In this document: positions 1 to 5,769 of the stretch, piece by piece
How the letters are laid out: each line of letters begins with the position of its first letter
How positions within the stretch are numbered: position 1 is the first letter of the stretch
Source of the DNA: Wenzhouxiangella sp.
GTDB lineage: Bacteria > Pseudomonadota > Gammaproteobacteria > Xanthomonadales > Wenzhouxiangellaceae
Reading direction: 5' to 3'
Length of the DNA: 8,588 bases
NCBI GenBank assembly: GCA_007116585.1
Contig: SKIE01000307.1
Coordinates: forward strand, 1 to 8,588
The notes under the pieces: model-generated
Seen by the model: only the letters and a program-made list of their open reading frames with translations
What the model was told of the DNA's origin: nothing
Database searches by the model: none
Position numbers and translations under genes: made by a program

Positions 1-99
1 CGCCTGCCAGCGCGCCAGCATGTCCGGCTCCCGGGTGCTCAGCGAGGCTTTCATCGGAAAACCGGTCTGCGGCAGGTTGATGGTGTCCTTGTAATCCAT
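1..99 (-). CDS. ileS: Isoleucyl-tRNA synthetase, N-terminal 33 residues (partial)
   Basis: This is the start of a class I aminoacyl-tRNA synthetase that charges tRNA-Ile with isoleucine in the cytoplasm. The ATG lies at 97-99 on the minus strand and the frame stays open for 33 codons to the window edge. The visible N-terminus contains [11 protein letters not shown] followed by [11 protein letters not shown], which matches the well-conserved start of bacterial IleS (a LNLPxTxFPMR-like motif, then REPxxLxxW). The catalytic HIGH and KMSKS motifs lie outside the window. It follows ribF after 35 nt on the same strand, the usual ribF-ileS order, and probably shares its transcript. No strong Shine-Dalgarno sequence is visible. 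Identity is nearly certain despite the short length because both the motif and the neighbour agree. Confidence 0.95.
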   Translation of the reverse strand, partial: MDYKDTINLPQTGFPMKASLSTREPDMLARWQA

Positions 100-134
100 G
101 GGCGATCGGCCTGGTGGTTATCTGATTGGAAGAA

Positions 135-1061
135 TCAAGCGGATGATTGATTGAGCAGCCGGCGTGCCTGGCGGGCATCTGCATGCATCTGGCGCGTCAT
201 TGCATCGAGGTCAGCAAATTTCTCTTCGCCGCGCAGTCGCGCGATGAATTGGATCTCGAGGCGCTGGCCATACAGGTTGCCATCGTAATCGAACAGATGG
301 GCTTCGAGCAGCCACTCGCGGCCGTTGACCGTGGGGCGGCGGCCCAGGTTGGCCACGCCTGGTACCGCATCCAGTGCCGGTCCGTAGACCCGCACCGCAA
401 ACACCCCGTGCAGAGCAGGCGGGAACGGCGGTCGCAGGTTCACCGTCGGGAACCCGAGCGAGCGCCCCAGTTGCTGGCCCCGCAGAACCCGGCCGGACAG
501 ACTGTAATCACGGCCCAGCAAGGACCGGGCCTGCTCCAGCGCGCCTTCGGCCAGCCGCTCTCTGATCGCGCTGGAAGAGACTTTTTCTTCGCCGGCGCAA
601 ACCGGCTCGACCACTTCGACGGTAAACCCGTGCTGCGCGCCAAGATCCTCAAGCAGGTTGACGTCACCGCCTGCCCGAGCGCCGAAACGGAAATCGTGAC
701 CGACGACGACATGGCGAGCCGCGGCGGCACCGGCGACCAGCCGGACGGCAAACTCTTCCGGCGGCATGGCGGCAAAACGATGCGAAAACCGGGGCATGAA
801 AACCCGCCTGATTCCGTAATGGCGCGCCCAGCGCAGGCGATCGGCCACGCCCATCAGGCGAGCGGGCGGCCGATCGGGACGAAACAGCGCCATTGGCAGG
901 GGTTCAAAGCACATCAGCGCAGGCATCAGGTCCGGCGCGCGAGCGACCACCCGCTCAATCAGCGCCTGATGGCCGCGATGCAGGCCATCAAAATTGCCGA
1001 TCGCCAGCGCTGTGGGAAACGCTCCAGTCTGGCTCGGGGAAAGAGTGCGGATCAGGTCCAT
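135..1061 (-). CDS. ribF: Bifunctional riboflavin kinase / FAD synthetase
   Basis: RibF phosphorylates riboflavin to FMN and then adenylates FMN to FAD in the cytoplasm. The 308-residue protein has the usual two-domain length. The N-terminal nucleotidyltransferase domain shows IGNFDGLHRGHQ (residues 21-32), the nucleotide-binding GxFDGxHxGH signature, then GHDFRFG (121-127) and SSSAIRERL (162-170, the family's S/T-S-S/T-x-IR motif). The C-terminal riboflavin kinase domain shows GRSLGFPTVNL (199-209), GVANLGRRPTV (235-245) and LLEAHLFDYDGNLYG (251-265), with E253 the likely catalytic Glu. The ATG at 1061 gives the normal N-terminus and there is no better in-frame alternative. It lies 64 nt after murJ and 35 nt before ileS. 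There is no clear Shine-Dalgarno sequence upstream of the start; a TAGAAT lies close before it. Confidence 0.97.
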   Translation of the reverse strand: MDLIRTLSPSQTGAFPTALAIGNFDGLHRGHQALIERVVARAPDLMPALMCFEPLPMALFRPDRPPARLMGVADRLRWARHYGIRRVFMPRFSHRFAAMPPEEFAVRLVAGAAAARHVVVGHDFRFGARAGGDVNLLEDLGAQHGFTVEVVEPVCAGEEKVSSSAIRERLAEGALEQARSLLGRDYSLSGRVLRGQQLGRSLGFPTVNLRPPFPPALHGVFAVRVYGPALDAVPGVANLGRRPTVNGREWLLEAHLFDYDGNLYGQRLEIQFIARLRGEEKFADLDAMTRQMHADARQARRLLNQSSA

Positions 1062-1073
1062 ATAGAGCGCAAA

Positions 1074-1079
1074 ATTCTA
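1074..1079 (-). promoter_or_regulatory. Possible -10 element just upstream of ribF
   Basis: On the minus strand TAGAAT (5 of 6 matches to TATAAT) ends 12 nt before the ribF ATG. A transcript from it would begin about 5-6 nt before the start codon and be nearly leaderless, which would fit the missing Shine-Dalgarno sequence. No -35 hexamer stands at 16-18 bp; a TTGAAC is present but 22 bp away. This is weak evidence and ribF may simply be read through from murJ. Confidence 0.25.
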
Positions 1080-1125
1080 CCGGCTTTCCTGACCCGCCAC
1101 CGTTCAATTTTCGGCCGCATGCGTT

Positions 1126-2718
1126 TCAGGCAGGCCGGGCCAGATGCCGGGGACGCAAGCCCAGCGCGAAGACCACCAGCCCATAGCTGGTCGCGCCGAT
1201 CAGAACACCGCCGCTCAACCACAGCGCGCGGCCGGCGGCGTTGAGACCGGCCAGGACATCGATCGGCGGCACGAACCAGACAATCACGGCAGCCATGACC
1301 AGGCAGGCCGGGCCGACCCGGGCCAGATCCGACCACGGCATGCGCGGGGTCAATCCGACCGGCGCAAGGTTGCGCCACAACAGGCCGGCGTTCAGCCAGG
1401 CCGAGCTGCTCGAAGCCAGCGCCAGGGCCACATGCGCGCCCGGGTGGGCGGCCAGGGTTGGCATCAGCCCGGCACTGAAGTCCCCGCCGGCCAGGTGATA
1501 GGTGAGCATCAGCACAAATACGACGTTCAACACCATGTTGGTCAGCAGGGCCATGACCGCAATACGCACCGGCGTGCTCGTATCCTGGCGCGAAAAGTAA
1601 GCCGGGGCGAGGATTTTCACCCCAATGAAGGCCGGCAGGCCCAGGCAGTACACCATCAGGGCCAGCGCTGCCATGCGCACATCGTCCAGGCTGAACGCGC
1701 CATAGTGGAACAGGCTCAGCGTCACGGTTTCGGCCAGCACGCCCAACCCTACGGCCGCCGGCAAACCAATCACCAGGCCGAGCAGCACGGCCCAGTTGAG
1801 CGTGGCCCGAAACCGATCGGGCCGCCCCTTGGCGTGCAGCGCCGCCAGGCTGGGGAGAATCACCGTGGAGAGCGCAACACCGAACAGACCGAGCGGAAAC
1901 TCCATCAGACGATCCGCGTAATACAACCAGGTCAGGCTGCCTGAAATCAGCAGCGAGGCAATCAGGACATCGAGCAGCAGGTTGATCTGAGCCACCGACG
2001 ACCCGAACAGGGTCGGGATCATCAGGCGCAGGATTCGGCGCACGCCCGGGTGCGCGAAGCCCCATCGGGGCCTAGGCAGGACGCCGTGGCGAGCCAGCAA
2101 GGGCACCTGCACCACCAGCTGCAGAATGCCGGCAACGAGCACGCCCCAGGCCAGCGCCTTGACCGGCTCGTCGAAGAAACCACTGAAACCAAGCGCGGCG
2201 GCGATCAAGGACAGGTTGAGCAGCGCCGGGGTCAGCGCCGGCAGCGCGAATCGTCCCAGCGTGTTGAGGATGCCGCCGGCCAGCGCGGTCAGCGCGATGA
2301 ACAGCAAATAGGGGAAAGTCACCCGAAGCATCTCGGCGGCCAACGCCAGCTGCTCCGGCTCAGCCATGAAGCCGGGCGCAAACACACGAATCACCCACGG
2401 CGCTGCAGCCACACCCAGGGCGGTGATCACCAGCAGCACGGCCAGCATGGCACCGGCCGTGGCGTCGATCAGCGACTTCAGCGCTGCCTCATCGCCACGC
2501 TCCCGGTACTCGGCCAGCACCGGGACGAAGGCCAGCGAGAAAGAGCCTTCGGCGAACAGGCGACGCAGAAAGTTGGGGATCTTGAACGCAACGAAGAACG
2601 CATCGGTCGCGGCACTGGCGCCGAAGGCGCGGGCCAGCACGACATCGCGCACGAAACCCAGCACCCGCGAGATCAGGGTCATCGCACCGAAGTTGAACGT
2701 GGACCGCAGCAGACTCAC
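1126..2718 (-). CDS. murJ: Lipid II flippase MurJ (MviN)
   Basis: MurJ is the MOP-superfamily membrane protein that moves lipid II across the inner membrane for peptidoglycan synthesis. The 530-residue product is hydrophobic throughout, with many predicted membrane helices (the family has 14). The N-terminus is diagnostic: SRVLGFVRD at 17-25, then ATDAFFVAFKIPNFLRRLFAEG at 37-58. R18, R24, D39 and R52 fall at the positions numbered identically in E. coli MurJ, where they are functionally important. The start is GTG (2716-2718) and matches the known N-terminus of the family, so an earlier start is unlikely. There is no Shine-Dalgarno sequence; a strong hairpin directly abuts the start codon (separate entry). 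It heads the murJ-ribF-ileS set and diverges from rpsT. Confidence 0.96.
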   Translation of the reverse strand: MSLLRSTFNFGAMTLISRVLGFVRDVVLARAFGASAATDAFFVAFKIPNFLRRLFAEGSFSLAFVPVLAEYRERGDEAALKSLIDATAGAMLAVLLVITALGVAAAPWVIRVFAPGFMAEPEQLALAAEMLRVTFPYLLFIALTALAGGILNTLGRFALPALTPALLNLSLIAAALGFSGFFDEPVKALAWGVLVAGILQLVVQVPLLARHGVLPRPRWGFAHPGVRRILRLMIPTLFGSSVAQINLLLDVLIASLLISGSLTWLYYADRLMEFPLGLFGVALSTVILPSLAALHAKGRPDRFRATLNWAVLLGLVIGLPAAVGLGVLAETVTLSLFHYGAFSLDDVRMAALALMVYCLGLPAFIGVKILAPAYFSRQDTSTPVRIAVMALLTNMVLNVVFVLMLTYHLAGGDFSAGLMPTLAAHPGAHVALALASSSSAWLNAGLLWRNLAPVGLTPRMPWSDLARVGPACLVMAAVIVWFVPPIDVLAGLNAAGRALWLSGGVLIGATSYGLVVFALGLRPRHLARPA

Positions 2719-2747
2719 GACGGCGGCCGGCGCAACAGCCGCCGTCG
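2718..2747 (-). promoter_or_regulatory. 10-bp hairpin abutting the murJ start codon
   Basis: Read on the murJ strand, CGACGGCGGC is followed by a 10-nt loop and then GCCGCCGTCG, a perfect 10-bp GC-rich stem. The last paired base is the first G of the murJ GTG start codon, so the stem occupies the place where a ribosome binding site should lie. No run of U follows, so it does not look like an intrinsic terminator. The repeat itself is directly visible; a role in limiting translation initiation of murJ is inference. Confidence 0.6.
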
Positions 2748-2750
2748 GTC

Positions 2751-2779
2751 TTGACTAGGCCTCAATTCCATCAGACAAT
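2751..2779 (+). promoter_or_regulatory. Candidate sigma70 promoter of rpsT
   Basis: TTGACT (2751-2756, 5 of 6 matches to the -35 consensus) is followed after exactly 17 bp by GACAAT (2774-2779, 4 of 6 matches to the -10 consensus). The expected transcript would start near 2786 and carry a leader of about 30 nt ending in the rpsT ribosome binding site. The position between divergent rpsT and murJ, and the strong expression expected of a ribosomal protein gene, support it. Confidence 0.55.
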
Positions 2780-2806
2780 ACTCTGCTTATCTTTTTTCAG
2801 TCATTC

Positions 2807-2811
2807 AGGAG
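2807..2811 (+). promoter_or_regulatory. Ribosome binding site of rpsT
   Basis: AGGAG lies 6 nt before the GTG at 2818. It fixes that GTG as the start, which also gives the standard S20 N-terminus. Confidence 0.85.
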
Positions 2812-2817
2812 TATTAC

Positions 2818-3084
2818 GTGGCCAACAGCGTCTCTGCCCGCAAGCGGGCCCGACAGGCCGAACGGCACCGCCAGCGCAACGCCTCTCTGCGCTCGCACGT
2901 CCGGACCCGGATCAAACGCGTCCTTCGTGCCATTGAATCTGGCGACAAGGCAGCAGCCGAGGCCGCGTACCAGGCCGCCGTTCCCGCTATCGACCGTTCA
3001 GTTTCCAAAGGCATTATGCACGCCAACAAGGCGGCCCGGCACAAGTCCAGGCTGAACCAGCATCTTCGCGGCATGACGGGTTAA
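2818..3084 (+). CDS. rpsT: 30S ribosomal protein S20
   Basis: S20 is a primary 16S rRNA-binding protein of the small ribosomal subunit. The 88-residue product has the normal length (E. coli S20 is 87) and is very basic. The N-terminus MANSVSARKRARQAERHRQRN and the later SRVKGxxHxNxAAR-type segment, here SKGIMHANKAARHKSRLNQH (residues 63-82), are characteristic. It is almost all helix-forming residues, as expected for the S20 three-helix bundle. The start codon is GTG with a good ribosome binding site. E. coli rpsT uses UUG and its non-AUG start takes part in S20 autoregulation; a similar role here is inferred. It is transcribed divergently from murJ. Confidence 0.97.
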   Translation: MANSVSARKRARQAERHRQRNASLRSHVRTRIKRVLRAIESGDKAAAEAAYQAAVPAIDRSVSKGIMHANKAARHKSRLNQHLRGMTG

Positions 3085-3097
3085 CCTCTGATTTCAT

Positions 3098-3123
3098 GCG
3101 GCCGGACGCTTGACCCCGGCCGC
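3098..3123 (+). terminator. Inverted repeat after rpsT, possible terminator
   Basis: GCGGCCGG (3098-3105) and CCGGCCGC (3116-3123) form a perfect 8-bp GC-rich stem with a 10-nt loop, beginning 14 nt after the rpsT stop. No T tract follows, so it is not a canonical intrinsic terminator. It may end or stabilise the rpsT transcript. The repeat is certain; its role is a guess from position. Confidence 0.4.
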
Positions 3124-3183
3124 TGGCGGCCTACTCGCTCTCTCGTCACCCCTGCTCGCAGCACCAGTGCAGCCCGTTTCGCT

Positions 3184-3211
3184 TTGACCGTGACTGTCAA
3201 GCGAGTAATAT
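3184..3211 (+). promoter_or_regulatory. Candidate sigma70 promoter of the usp gene
   Basis: TTGACC (3184-3189, 5 of 6 matches) is followed after 16 bp by TAATAT (3206-3211, 4 of 6 matches). The transcript would start near 3218, after the ATG at 3210 and about 25 nt before the ATG at 3243. The promoter therefore favours the inner start of the universal stress protein gene. Confidence 0.5.
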
Positions 3212-3242
3212 GGACGCACAACTTCAACGTGTGCATGACGTC

Positions 3243-3665
3243 ATGAGCAACCCGATCCTGGTTGGTATCGACGGCTCACCGCAGGGCGACAAGGCATTCA
3301 GCCATGCGCTGAACCTCGCTCATCAAGCAGATGCCGCGCTGCATGCCTGCGCCGTGGTCTATGGTGCCGATATCGAAATGGCCGAAGCGTCCGAACGCGA
3401 AGCACTGGTTGAGCGCCGGCGCAGCCGGCTGCATCAGCATATTGACCGACTGGCTGCACAAGCCGCCGACACCGGCACGACCGTGCACACCCACGTTCTG
3501 GAAGGCCAGCCAGTGGAGCAGTTATTGGGCCTGGCCAGCCAGCTGCAGATAGGACATATCGTGGTCGGCCACCGCAGCAAGGGGCTGTTTGAGCAGTTGC
3601 TGATGGGATCGGTGGCCAAGCGAGTGGTCGACTTTGCCCGCTGCAACGTTACTGTGGTGCGCTGA
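3243..3665 (+). CDS. Universal stress protein, UspA family
   Basis: This is a single-domain Usp protein of the cytoplasm; family members support survival under stress, many by binding ATP, but the specific role here cannot be read. From the ATG at 3243 it has 140 residues, a normal length. The N-terminal strand ILVGIDGSPQGDKAFSHAL (5-23) and the C-terminal VVGHRSKGLFEQLLMGSVAKRVV followed by CNVTVVR are characteristic. The ATP-binding signature G-2X-G-9X-G(S/T) appears as G109-HR-S112 with nine residues to G122-S123, so the second Gly is Ser. The frame is also open from an ATG at 3210 (151 residues), but that codon lies inside the predicted -10 element. Neither start has a strong Shine-Dalgarno sequence. 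The 3' end overlaps the convergent transglycosylase gene by 17 nt. Confidence 0.92.
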   Translation: MSNPILVGIDGSPQGDKAFSHALNLAHQADAALHACAVVYGADIEMAEASEREALVERRRSRLHQHIDRLAAQAADTGTTVHTHVLEGQPVEQLLGLASQLQIGHIVVGHRSKGLFEQLLMGSVAKRVVDFARCNVTVVR

Positions 3666-4263
3666 CAGTTGAAACCTCTCGATAGCGCCGGTACAGCGTT
3701 CGCACTCTGCGCACATACTCCTGCGTCTCAGGAAACGGCGGCACCCCGTCGTGCCTGAGCACGGCATTCTCGCCGGCGTTGTAGGCTGCCAGAACTCGCA
3801 CCAGGTCATTGTCAAAACGCTCTGACAGCCACGCCAGATAAGCGGCACCACCGCTGATGTTGTCGACCGGATCAAACACATCGGCAACGCCAAAACGTCT
3901 TGCCGTGTCTGGCATCAACTGCATCAAGCCCTGAGCACCGGCATGCGAGACCGCACCGGTCTCAAACCAGGATTCGGCGTGCATGACCGCGCGGATCAGA
4001 GCCGCATCAACGCCGAAAACCTCGCTGGCCACATCGATTTCGGCGGCAAAGCGTCCGTTGAACAGGGGCGTTCGCTCCCAGTCCACGCCGGTCCGACAGG
4101 TGCCATAGCAGCCCAGGTTGCGGACCTGGTAGCGGGTTTGATCGGGCTTGCGATCGGTGAACACGGTAATACCGTTTTCATCGACATAGGTGTAGATCTG
4201 GGCCTGTAGCGTCGCTAGCGGCATCAACACCACCAACAGCAGACACCAGCCCAACCGGCCCAT
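3649..4263 (-). CDS. Secreted lytic transglycosylase with DUF4124 and SLT domains
   Basis: The product probably cleaves the MurNAc-GlcNAc bond of peptidoglycan in the periplasm, forming 1,6-anhydro ends. It has 204 residues. A signal peptide spans about residues 1-21 (hydrophobic stretch WCLLLVVLMPLATL, likely cleavage after LQA). A short DUF4124-like region follows (QIYTYVDENGITVFTDRKP, 22-40) with two cysteines, C52 and C56, that could form a disulfide. The SLT domain runs from about 72 to 195, with AES (catalytic Glu E97), GAQGLMQLMPDTA (109-121), YLAWL (142-146), AAYNAGENAV (159-168) and QEYVRRV (181-187). The ATG at 4263 gives the signal peptide and lies only 6 nt after the stop of the dehydrogenase gene, so it is probably cotranscribed with it. 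The substrate may be cell-wall turnover material; no secretion-system partner is near. Confidence 0.9.
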   Translation of the reverse strand: MGRLGWCLLLVVLMPLATLQAQIYTYVDENGITVFTDRKPDQTRYQVRNLGCYGTCRTGVDWERTPLFNGRFAAEIDVASEVFGVDAALIRAVMHAESWFETGAVSHAGAQGLMQLMPDTARRFGVADVFDPVDNISGGAAYLAWLSERFDNDLVRVLAAYNAGENAVLRHDGVPPFPETQEYVRRVRTLYRRYREVSTVSAPQ

Positions 4264-4269
4264 GGCAGG

Positions 4270-5025
4270 CTAAAAGCCGCCGGTGACGGACAGGCCACCG
4301 TCGGCGGTCAACACCTGCCCGGACAACCAGCCGGCGTCCGGCCCACATAGAAAAGCGATGACGCGCGCAATGTCGGAGGGTTCGGCCAGGCGCCGCAACG
4401 GCGTGGTGGTTTCGAAGTACTTGACCATGCGATCGTCGGCCAGTAAAGCGCGGGCAAAATCAGTCTTGACCAGACCGGGGGCCACGGCATTGACCCGGAT
4501 GTTGTCCTCGCCCAGCTCCAGCGCCAGATTACGGACCAGCTGATTCTCGGCGGCTTTTGACATGCCGTAAACACCGATCATCTTGTTGCCGAACTGGCCG
4601 GCGATGGAAGACACGAGCACGACAGCGCCTCCGCCGGCAGCCTTGAGATGCGGTCGGGCGACGTGCGCCAGCCGCATGGAGCTGAACACGTTGTTACGCA
4701 TGATGACATCAAACGCCTGCTGATCGACTTGGTCTGACGAGCCGTAGACCGGATTGCTGGCCGCATTCATGACCACGGCATCCACGCGCCCGAAGTGCTC
4801 CACGCCACCGGCCACCAAGGACTCCAGCTGTTCCTGATGGCCGATATGACAGGGGATTGCCACAGCCTGCCCGCCTTGTTCACGGATTGATGCAGCCACC
4901 GGCTCACAGCTATCCGTCGACCGGCTGGATACCACGACGCGGTAACCCCGCCGGGCCAGCAACTCTGCCGAAGCCCGGCCAATGCCGCGGCTCGACCCCG
5001 TAATGATGACAACCGGTTCGCTCAC
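4270..5025 (-). CDS. Short-chain dehydrogenase/reductase (SDR), classical type
   Basis: This is a cytoplasmic NAD(P)H-dependent oxidoreductase; the substrate is unknown. It has 251 residues, typical of the family. It shows TGSSRGIG (9-16, cofactor loop), R35 after the second strand (suggesting NADPH), NAAS (87-90), N111, S140, Y153 with K157 (YGMSK), and the APG turn near 182-184. NAASNPVYG in place of the usual NNAG recalls DHRS4-like carbonyl reductases, whose NAA(V/T)NP motif I know. It is not FabG by context, since no fab genes are near. The start is GTG (5023-5025), fixed by AAGGAAG at 5031-5037 with a 5-nt gap. It lies 21 nt after the histidine phosphatase gene and 6 nt before the transglycosylase gene. 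Confidence 0.93.
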   Translation of the reverse strand: MSEPVVIITGSSRGIGRASAELLARRGYRVVVSSRSTDSCEPVAASIREQGGQAVAIPCHIGHQEQLESLVAGGVEHFGRVDAVVMNAASNPVYGSSDQVDQQAFDVIMRNNVFSSMRLAHVARPHLKAAGGGAVVLVSSIAGQFGNKMIGVYGMSKAAENQLVRNLALELGEDNIRVNAVAPGLVKTDFARALLADDRMVKYFETTTPLRRLAEPSDIARVIAFLCGPDAGWLSGQVLTADGGLSVTGGF

Positions 5026-5030
5026 TCGAT

Positions 5031-5037
5031 CTTCCTT
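5031..5037 (-). promoter_or_regulatory. Ribosome binding site deciding the SDR GTG start
   Basis: On the minus strand AAGGAAG stands 5 nt before the GTG at 5025. This supports the non-ATG start, which also places the cofactor loop at its usual distance from the N-terminus. Confidence 0.75.
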
Positions 5038-5046
5038 TGTGATGGA

Positions 5047-5769
5047 TCAGGCCAGCGTCTGCAGGCCCTGTTCGGCCAGATGGACAACGCAATTCAAGCG
5101 CTCGATTTCCCAGCGCTCGGCGTCGACCCAGTTCAGTTCAGTCACAGACGCATTGTACAAGCTGACGTTGCATTGCCGCTGCCACTCCAGGCCGTAACCA
5201 CACAGTGCAGCGACCAGCGTGCTGATGACGCCGGCTGACGTGACAACCACCACCGGCCGCCCCCGCTTGAGGTGCCGCTGCCAGACCGGGACTGCACGAC
5301 CAACCCGCTCACTGAACGCCTTCCAGCTGCCGTTGCCGGGATCGCGCAGGCCGCCCTCCTGCCAAGTTGCAAGCACGGTCGGGAACCAGGCCATGAAGGT
5401 TTCAAGAAACCGGACCGGATTGTCAAAGGCGCTGTCCGGTGGCGGCCGCAGGCCCAGCGTGTCGGCCTGCTCGCGCGCCGATCGGAGCAGGTGATCAACC
5501 CGGTACTCGTTGAGGCAGGGATCAATGTGCACAACGCCGGTCGCGGCCAGTGAGCCCAACGTCTGGCGATGACGCCGGAGCGCACCGCTCCACACCGGCC
5601 AGGCCCGTTCGCGGACCAGGGCCATCCTCTGCCCGAGCAGCGCAGCCTGCGTTTTACCCGTCGGCGAAAGGCGGTCGTAATCATCCGTGCCCAGCATGCC
5701 TTGAGCATGCCGCAGCAGGATCAGGCGCCCCTTGCAGGAGTCGGCGTCAGATTGCGCAGCTGCCACCAC
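5047..5769 (-). CDS. Histidine phosphatase superfamily protein
   Basis: This belongs to the phosphoglycerate-mutase-like phosphatases, which pass phosphate through a catalytic histidine; the substrate is unknown. From the GTG at 5769 it has 240 residues. LILLRHAQG (16-24) carries the nucleophile H21, then DYDRLSPTGKTQAALLG (31-47), SGALRRHRQT (61-70, phosphate-binding arginines), NEYRVDHLL (87-95), GNGSWKAF (145-152) and VVVVTSAGVIS (173-183). The last motif corresponds to VxSHGGVI in most members, so the second active-site His appears to be Ser178. I recall TSGG forms in relatives with the DYDxLSPxGxxQ motif, so this is probably a subfamily trait. The start is uncertain: GTG GTG at 5769/5766 overlaps msrA by about 20 nt; the frame is open to an ATG at 5868, which would overlap msrA by 122 nt and is unlikely. 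Confidence 0.85.
   Translation of the reverse strand: MVAAAQSDADSCKGRLILLRHAQGMLGTDDYDRLSPTGKTQAALLGQRMALVRERAWPVWSGALRRHRQTLGSLAATGVVHIDPCLNEYRVDHLLRSAREQADTLGLRPPPDSAFDNPVRFLETFMAWFPTVLATWQEGGLRDPGNGSWKAFSERVGRAVPVWQRHLKRGRPVVVVTSAGVISTLVAALCGYGLEWQRQCNVSLYNASVTELNWVDAERWEIERLNCVVHLAEQGLQTLA

Noticed and set aside
147..1244. Plus-strand frame of 365 codons opposite ribF
   Set aside because: It is antisense to a clearly identified gene and its product is Arg/Gln/His-rich without any family motif; long antisense frames are common in GC-rich DNA.
1052..2065. Long minus-strand frame of 337 codons within murJ
   Set aside because: It is a shadow of the murJ frame; the murJ product has the family motifs and membrane helices, and this one is Gly/Arg/Pro-rich.
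4270..5025. Naming the SDR fabG
   Set aside because: Its motifs fit many SDR enzymes, the NAASNP form differs from typical FabG, and no fatty-acid synthesis gene is adjacent.
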